Below are positions 59,240 to 64,000 of a stretch of DNA of 64,000 nucleotides, in pieces. The stretch lies in NCBI GenBank assembly GCA_038212215.1, contig JBBQUT010000003.1, positions 155,611 to 219,610 on the forward strand, written 5' to 3'. The notes under the pieces were generated by a model. The model made no database searches and was not told the origin of the DNA. It saw only the letters and a program-made list of their open reading frames with translations. This DNA comes from JALZAI01 sp038212215 (GTDB taxonomy: Bacteria; Actinomycetota; Actinomycetes; Mycobacteriales; Jatrophihabitantaceae). The position numbers were made by a program, and so were the translations under genes. Positions within the stretch are counted from its first letter, which is position 1. Each line of letters begins with the position of its first letter.

Positions 59240-61384
59240 TTACCGGCCGCGCATTATCTCCGCGAGACGAGCGGCGTGCGGGTCGGTGAACACTTCTTCC
59301 AGGGTGATCGAGCGGCCATCTGGCCCGCTGAGCGGCACCCGCCAATTCGGGTACTCGTCGAGGGTGCCCGGCTGGTTCTGGGTGCGCCGGTCGCCTACGG
59401 CGTCGGTGAGGGCGAGGCAGCGCAGCCGCGACGGTGCTGCGAGCAAGGCGCGGTGCAGCGCGACGACGGTCTCCTCGACGCCGGCGTGCGCGCTGAGCAG
59501 CCCCCGCTCGCGAAGTACGCGCAGCCACGCCTCCTGCTCGGCACGGTCGGCAGCGAGTTCCACGTCCAGAGATCGAGTGAGCAAGCCCAATTCGTGGCGC
59601 AGCCGCACGTGGTCGCCGGCCAGATAAGCAACGCTCGGAGGAAGGTCGTGAGTGGTGACTGAGGCCAGGCAGTACTCGCGCCATCGTTCTGGCGGCAGCG
59701 GGGCGCCGTCGCCGTCCCAGTCGAATTCGAACCAGAGGATCGACGTGCCGAGCACGCCGCGTTCGCGAAGGTGGACCCGCACCCACGGCTCGACCGTCCC
59801 GAGATCCTCACCGACGACCACGGCGCCGGCCCGCTGCGCCTCGATGGCAAGGATGGCGAGGAACGCCTCGTGGTCGTAGCGGACGTAGGTGCCCTTCGTC
59901 GGTTGCGCGCCGACGGGGATCCACCAGAGCCGGAACAGTCCGATCACATGGTCGACCCGCAGGCCCCCGGCGTGTCGCAGAACGTTGGCAACGAGTTCGC
60001 GAAACGGCGCGTAGGCCACTTCGGCGAGACGGTCCGGGCGCCATGGCGGCTGTGTCCAGTCCTGTCCGGTCTGCGCATACGGATCCGGCGGTGCCCCGAC
60101 GGTAATTCCCTGCGCGAACTCGTCCTGCCAGGCCCATGCGTCAGCACCGAGCGGGCTGACCCCGACGGCCAGATCGTGGACGATGCCCAATGCCATGCCG
60201 GCGCGCTGCGCTGCCGATTGCGTGCCCGCGAGTTGTTCGTCGAGCAGCCACTGCAGCCAGCAGTGAAAGTCGATGCGCACTCCGTTTTCGGCGACGAATT
60301 GGGCGACTGCAGCGCTGCGGGGATGGCGCAAGTGCGGCGGCCAGTCGTGCCAGTCCGGCCCGTGCTGCTCTGACAGGGCGCACCACCGTGCAAAGTCGTC
60401 GAGCGCCCGGCCCTGCTGCCGGCGAAACGCCTGGTAGGCAAGCGCCCTGCCCGGTTCCAGCCCGGCGGCGTGCACGATTTCCAGCGCCGCGCGCTTGGCT
60501 GTCCAGGACGCATCGCGTTCGATCTGTTCGCAGTCGGTCAACTCGGTGCGCAGCTGCGCGCCGAGCCGGTCTATTTTGGCGCGGGCGGACGGGTCGAGAT
60601 CGGCGTACTCGGGGATCCGCTCGACGCGCAGGTAGATCGGGTTGGCGAAGCGCCGGGTCGTCGGGCGATACGGCGACGGATCGAGCGGCGGCACCGGCTC
60701 ACCGGCATGCATCGGATTCACCAGAACGAACGCTGCGTCGTGCTCGGCCGCGGCCCACGTCGCGAGGTCCGCCAGATCGCACAGGTCACCCACGCCCCAC
60801 GAGCGACGCGAGCGCACGCTGTACAGCTGTGCCGCCAATCCCCACAGTCGCTGATCACCTGTCTCGTGCGGCATTGCGAGCCACGACGGCGCCACGATCA
60901 GCTGGCTGTGCTGCTCCGCGCCGGCGCTGTAAGCACGCGAGCTGTGATATCCGGCCAACAGGTCCGCGGGCAGAGCGAACGTTGCTTCGCCGACAAGGCG
61001 TCCGTCGACCTCTTGTGGCGGACGGTTGTTCTCGAGCTGGCGCAGGTCGGCGTGAAACGAGCCGTCCGCACGAACCACCCAGACGTCCACCCCGGCGCCG
61101 TGAGCGACGTGTACGTCGACGGTTCCACCACGCCCCATGGAGGTGACGACGTAGGGCGGCAGCATCCGGGTCCAAGTGGCGATCCGGCGTTGTCGCAACG
61201 ACCGGGCGCGCGCCTCGGGCGTGGTTGCATCGACGCCGAGTGCACCCAGGACGGCGAGCAGAGTTTCGGCCTCCACGAACACCTGCTCGCCGCGCCAGTC
61301 GTAGTATTGCGTCTCCACCCCGTGTGCGCCGGCGAGCTCACGCATCGCGTCGTCGACGTCGCTCACGCGCTTATCCAAGCGCAT
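59240..61384 (-). CDS. malQ: 4-alpha-glucanotransferase (amylomaltase)
   Basis: A 714-residue GH77 enzyme that transfers maltodextrin chains. The N-terminal 150 residues are the extension usual in actinobacteria. The catalytic barrel has GGLRVDHVIGLFRLWWIP (nucleophile Asp), VVVGEDLGTVEPWVR (acid/base Glu) and SVTTHDLPPSVAYLAGD (third Asp), plus WGVGDLCDLADLATWA. Ends normally at IMRGR. A lone glycogen-metabolism gene here; next upstream is dodecin after about 50 bases on the same strand. Confidence 0.95.
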   Translation of the reverse strand: MRLDKRVSDVDDAMRELAGAHGVETQYYDWRGEQVFVEAETLLAVLGALGVDATTPEARARSLRQRRIATWTRMLPPYVVTSMGRGGTVDVHVAHGAGVDVWVVRADGSFHADLRQLENNRPPQEVDGRLVGEATFALPADLLAGYHSSRAYSAGAEQHSQLIVAPSWLAMPHETGDQRLWGLAAQLYSVRSRRSWGVGDLCDLADLATWAAAEHDAAFVLVNPMHAGEPVPPLDPSPYRPTTRRFANPIYLRVERIPEYADLDPSARAKIDRLGAQLRTELTDCEQIERDASWTAKRAALEIVHAAGLEPGRALAYQAFRRQQGRALDDFARWCALSEQHGPDWHDWPPHLRHPRSAAVAQFVAENGVRIDFHCWLQWLLDEQLAGTQSAAQRAGMALGIVHDLAVGVSPLGADAWAWQDEFAQGITVGAPPDPYAQTGQDWTQPPWRPDRLAEVAYAPFRELVANVLRHAGGLRVDHVIGLFRLWWIPVGAQPTKGTYVRYDHEAFLAILAIEAQRAGAVVVGEDLGTVEPWVRVHLRERGVLGTSILWFEFDWDGDGAPLPPERWREYCLASVTTHDLPPSVAYLAGDHVRLRHELGLLTRSLDVELAADRAEQEAWLRVLRERGLLSAHAGVEETVVALHRALLAAPSRLRCLALTDAVGDRRTQNQPGTLDEYPNWRVPLSGPDGRSITLEEVFTDPHAARLAEIMRGR

Positions 61385-61438
61385 CGATCCGCCGCCGCGA
61401 CGGCCGACCGATCCTCTGCGAAGGTAACGGGTGCCTGC

Positions 61439-61645
61439 CTACTCGAGCCGGAATCCCACCTTGAGCGTGACCTGGAAGTGCGCTACTGCGCCATCCTGAA
61501 CATGGCCGCGCGTCGAGATGACCTCGAACCACTCGACGTTGCGCAGTGATTCTGCCGCCTTGGCGACGGCAACGCGAATAGCTGTGTCGATATCGGTGGT
61601 CGACGAGCCGGTTATTTCAACGCTCTTGTACACGTGGTCAGGCAT
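61439..61645 (-). CDS. dodecin flavin-binding protein
   Basis: A 68-residue dodecin: MPDHVYKSVEITGSSTTDID, then AVAKAAESLRNVEWFEVIST and AHFQVTLKVGFRLE. Dodecins assemble into hollow 12-mers that store FMN/riboflavin or CoA in actinobacteria. The Trp of VEWFEV, which stacks on the flavin, is present. Length is exact for the family. Confidence 0.96.
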   Translation of the reverse strand: MPDHVYKSVEITGSSTTDIDTAIRVAVAKAAESLRNVEWFEVISTRGHVQDGAVAHFQVTLKVGFRLE

Positions 61646-61714
61646 CTCGCCTCCTGGTTCGTCCGCGCCGTATCGGCGCGCGACTGGAATCCTCGCACGT
61701 CGCGCCGTCGAACC

Positions 61715-62323
61715 TCAGCCGGGCTGACTCTCCGCTGTGCTCGAGGCGCGGATGCGGGCGAGGTCGTGGAATCCGGCGGTGGCGGTAGCGAGCAGCAGGA
61801 CGCCTGCACCGAGGCCGGTGGTGGCCGCGAGAGCGTCGCCCGACATGGTCGCTACGAGGACGACCGGGCCGATAGTGAGCAACCAGCCGACCGGACGCAA
61901 CCGCGCAATGTTGACCAGATGATCGAGCCAGAGCAGCAGTGGGCCAATGGTGATGGCGATGGATGGCAGCACCCAATCGCTGCGCCCGGCGGCGATCACG
62001 ACCACCGGGAACGCGAACGACGCGACCAGCTCGATGACGGTCGCCAGGCTCACCGATCGCTCGATGCGCTTGGCTTGCGGACTGGTGGGCCGCCCGCCGA
62101 TCCCGGAACTCGCACGCACCGCGTACGCCAGCACTGCGACGGCGCCGATCACACCGGCAGCTGCGAGCCCGGTCCCCACCGCACCGCCAACGCTCAGCCC
62201 GCCCCGGATCAGCCAGAACGCAGCGAAGGCCAGTTGAATGTAGCCGCCGACCTTACGAACACGATGCGACCAGGCAACCACCGGACTCAGCTCGGACAGC
62301 TGGGATTCTTGCGAGATCGTCAT
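61715..62323 (-). CDS. multi-pass membrane protein of unknown function
   Basis: A 202-residue protein with about six hydrophobic helices (YIQLAFAAFWLIRGGLSVGG, VIGAVAVLAYAVRA, LATVIELVASFAFPVVVIAA, LPSIAITIGPLLLWLDHLVN, VGWLLTIGPVVLVATMSGDA). No family recognised. ATG 62323 is fixed by an ATGA overlap with the stop of the SDR gene; the frame to 62350 overlaps that gene. Last gene of the stomatin-like/SDR run. Confidence 0.75.
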   Translation of the reverse strand: MTISQESQLSELSPVVAWSHRVRKVGGYIQLAFAAFWLIRGGLSVGGAVGTGLAAAGVIGAVAVLAYAVRASSGIGGRPTSPQAKRIERSVSLATVIELVASFAFPVVVIAAGRSDWVLPSIAITIGPLLLWLDHLVNIARLRPVGWLLTIGPVVLVATMSGDALAATTGLGAGVLLLATATAGFHDLARIRASSTAESQPG

Positions 62324-63267
62324 GTTGAAGTCCGCCGGTTTCGATACCAAGCGATCGTGTTGCTGACCGCAGTCACAAGGGGCGTCTTCTCAGCCCTGAA
62401 TACGGCCTCGTATTTGGCCGTGTCCAGCAGAAAAGGTTGATCGAACTGATAAGACATCTCGGCCAATCCGCGCATCATCGGATTGAACAACCCGAGCGCA
62501 CGCAGCATCAGCTTGGGCACGGTGCGGATTTCGACCGGACGTTGAACCTCGTCAGCGACGAGCTTCAGCAGGGCGCGGGTGGTGACCGTCTCGGGACCGG
62601 GCAAGTGCCACACCTGACCGACGGCACGCTCGTCGGTACCCAGGACGGCCAATCCGGCGGCGATGTCAGGCACGTAGCTGTAGGTATGCACCAGATCGGG
62701 CTTGCCGATGAAGTCCGCGCGTTTTCCTCCAACCGCGTTGCCGAAGACCCGATCGCCGAGTGCGGATTCGGTGACCCCGGCCCCGAAGAAGTCGGCCGCC
62801 CGTCCGATCGCGACCCGCACTCGGCCCGATTCCGAAGCGGCGAGCAGCTGAGCAGTCATTGCCGCGCGCGTTCGGCCTTTGGACGTGGTCGCGGCCAACG
62901 GCAGGTTCTCCGTCATCGGTTTCCCACCCGTAGGGCCGTAACCGTAGACATTCTCAAAGCTCACAAGCACCGCACCACTTCGTTCGGCAGCAGCGAGCAC
63001 ATTGCGCTGCAACGGCGGAAAAAGTTGCGGCCACTGCGTGTACGGAGCATTGAGGCATTGATAAACGACCGCCGCGCCTTTGGCAGCATCAAGAGTTGCC
63101 TCGGCGTCGGTGACGTCGGCGACTCGCCAGTCCACACCGTCGGTGAGGCTCGCCGGACGGTGCCGCGACACCGCACGCACCGGGACTCCGGATTCTGCCA
63201 AGCGGGCTGCCAAAGCGTGGCCGACCTGTCCGACACCGAAGACCACATGCAGCGAAGATTCACTCAT
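62320..63267 (-). CDS. NAD(P)-dependent epimerase/atypical SDR protein
   Basis: A 315-residue Rossmann-fold protein with the nucleotide motif VVFGVGQVGHALAARLAESG, a mid-protein SFENVYGYGPTGG (Y of the SDR site without a clear following YxxxK) and DLVHTYSYVPDIAAGLAVLG. It belongs to the atypical/extended SDRs (epimerase or NmrA-like). Substrate unknown. ATG overlaps the stop of the SPFH fragment (ATGA) and its own stop overlaps the next start. Confidence 0.85.
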   Translation of the reverse strand: MSESSLHVVFGVGQVGHALAARLAESGVPVRAVSRHRPASLTDGVDWRVADVTDAEATLDAAKGAAVVYQCLNAPYTQWPQLFPPLQRNVLAAAERSGAVLVSFENVYGYGPTGGKPMTENLPLAATTSKGRTRAAMTAQLLAASESGRVRVAIGRAADFFGAGVTESALGDRVFGNAVGGKRADFIGKPDLVHTYSYVPDIAAGLAVLGTDERAVGQVWHLPGPETVTTRALLKLVADEVQRPVEIRTVPKLMLRALGLFNPMMRGLAEMSYQFDQPFLLDTAKYEAVFRAEKTPLVTAVSNTIAWYRNRRTST

Positions 63268-63872
63268 TGCTTGGTCAGGCTGGACGACTCGGGGTGTCCG
63301 TTGAGTACCGGCGCGGCACTTGGGCCGTTTCCGTTGGCATCCAGTCCGGCGGCGGTGCTTTCGCGGGCAAGGAATGCCCCGAGTTCGGCGATCGTGCTCA
63401 TCAGTGGCGCTGGGAAGACGACTGTCGTGTTCTTGTCCACGCCGATTTCGACGAGGCTCTGCAAGTTACGCAACTGCAATGCGAGCGGGTGAGCCATCAT
63501 GGTGTCGGAGGCGTCGCCGAGCGCGGCCGCCGCCAGGGATTCGCCTTCTGCGTTGATGATTTTCGCTCGCTTCTCACGCTCAGCTTCGGCCTGGCGGGCC
63601 ATCGCACGTTTCATACTGTCGGGCAATTGAATGTCCTTCAACTCCACCAGGGTCACGATTACGCCCCAGTCGATGGTGGTGACGTCGAGAATTGCGCGAA
63701 TATCAAGATTGATCTTGTCGGTCTCGGAAAGGGTCTGATCCAGGGTGTGCTGGCCGACGACCTTTCGTAGCGTAGTTTGTGCGATCTGATCAATAGCCGC
63801 GTAGACATTCTCAATCGCAACGACGGATTTCACCGCGTCGACGACCTTGAAATAGGCAACGGAGTCTGTCAA
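63264..63872 (-). pseudogene. stomatin/SPFH-domain protein, 5' end removed by an insertion sequence
   Basis: A 203-residue C-terminal part of a stomatin-like protein: DSVAYFKVVDAVKSVVAIEN, QTLRKVVGQHTLDQTLSE-like region, WGVIVTLVELKDIQLPDSMK, RQAEAEREKRAKIINAEGES and AHPLALQLRNLQSLVEIGVD. A full protein has about 100 more residues including a membrane helix and the start of the SPFH domain. Those are missing because foreign DNA begins at about 63875. The only start left is a TTG at 63872. Still coupled by ATGA to the SDR gene, so the downstream genes may have lost their promoter. Confidence 0.8.
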
Positions 63873-63874
63873 CC

Positions 63875-64000
63875 TGAATGAGGCACTGTCCAGCAGAATT
63901 TAGTGAGTGGCTGCCTCCGTGTCGTCGGGGTTGTTGATCCATGAGGCCGCGGGGAGTGTCGGCGGTACGGGTGGCTTGCGGACGAATCGTTCAGGGTGGG
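63875..64000 (-). mobile_element. end of an insertion sequence disrupting the stomatin-like gene
   Basis: From about 63875 the sequence starts TGAATGAGGCACTGTCC, a plausible terminal repeat, and leads into the 3' end of a transposase frame on the minus strand. The other end lies outside the window, so the inverted repeat and target duplication cannot be checked. The stomatin-like coding sequence stops being recognisable at exactly this point. Confidence 0.65.
63900..64000 (-). CDS. IS3-type transposase, C-terminal 32 residues
   Basis: From 63998 the minus frame reads HPERFVRKPPVPPTLPAASW followed by INNPDDTEAATH and TAA at 63902-63900. The H-P-E-R-F-V ... P-P-x-L-P-x-A-W-I-N ending is characteristic of the integrase (OrfB) of many actinobacterial IS3-family elements. 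Only the tail is in the window, so the assignment to IS3 rather than a related rve-type family is tentative. Confidence 0.65.
   Translation of the reverse strand, partial: HPERFVRKPPVPPTLPAASWINNPDDTEAATH

Overview
This window is high-GC DNA from the chromosome of an actinobacterium. The main evidence is a conserved housekeeping block, read on the minus strand: rpsP, khpA (KH protein), rimM, trmD, rplS, lepB, rnhB, a DUF2469 protein, yraN, yifB/comM, dprA and xerC. This matches the order known in mycobacteria and other Actinobacteria. The codon use, the GTG starts and the LexA-type SOS box also fit. The genus cannot be fixed from sequence alone; a soil or plant-associated lineage near Frankia, Jatrophihabitans or Nakamurella is a guess.

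Layout. 1-4.8 kb: the 3' end of an alpha/beta hydrolase, a large LuxR-type ATPase regulator with a small ORF in front of it, and an M23-type lipoprotein-free secreted peptidase. 4.6-16.3 kb: the conserved block, interrupted at 9.1-11 kb by a sulfotransferase and a beta-propeller glycosidase-like gene. 16.3-25.3 kb: an MFS transporter with its GntR regulator, an amidohydrolase, a HIT protein, thrS, a CapA-like lipoprotein, a gamma carbonic anhydrase and a scramblase-like protein. 25.3-33.8 kb: a molybdenum hydroxylase operon of the form II CO-dehydrogenase type (MocA-like, CoxD, CoxE, XdhC, CoxS, CoxL, CoxM, CoxG). 33.8-47.1 kb: a tellurite/stress (Ter) locus. It has a biosynthetic arm (HAD phosphatase, a protein fusing two phosphoribosyltransferases, a CitE-like aldolase) and a structural arm (six TerD/TerZ/TerA-type proteins, TelA, an XpaC-like protein, a DUF475/TerC-like membrane protein), with an aldo-keto reductase and an AIM24 protein between them. 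47.3-53.1 kb: a FUSC membrane protein, a UBP-type zinc finger, a cyclic-nucleotide-domain histidine kinase and a response regulator fused to a thioredoxin-reductase-like protein. 53.2-56.9 kb: dinB with an SOS box, then a NarL-DesK type two-component pair. 57-64 kb: a decayed regulator, an HNH/excalibur lipoprotein, a frameshifted surface protein, malQ, dodecin, a membrane protein, an SDR protein and a stomatin-like gene cut by an insertion sequence at the window edge.

Genes working together. The cox genes are packed with stop-start overlaps and carry their own maturation factors (MoxR ATPase, VWA protein, XdhC, cytidylyltransferase). CoxL has AYRGAGR where the CO-oxidising enzyme has a cysteine-containing loop, so CO is probably not the substrate. 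The Ter biosynthetic arm is one operon of ATGA/GTGA overlaps. The most unusual structural signal is a family of very short ORFs (15-25 codons, ending in an RSEAR-like peptide) encoded by a dispersed GCGAAGCGAGG element. These sit exactly between genes, and their stop codons overlap the next start codon. They look like mobile translational-coupling spacers.
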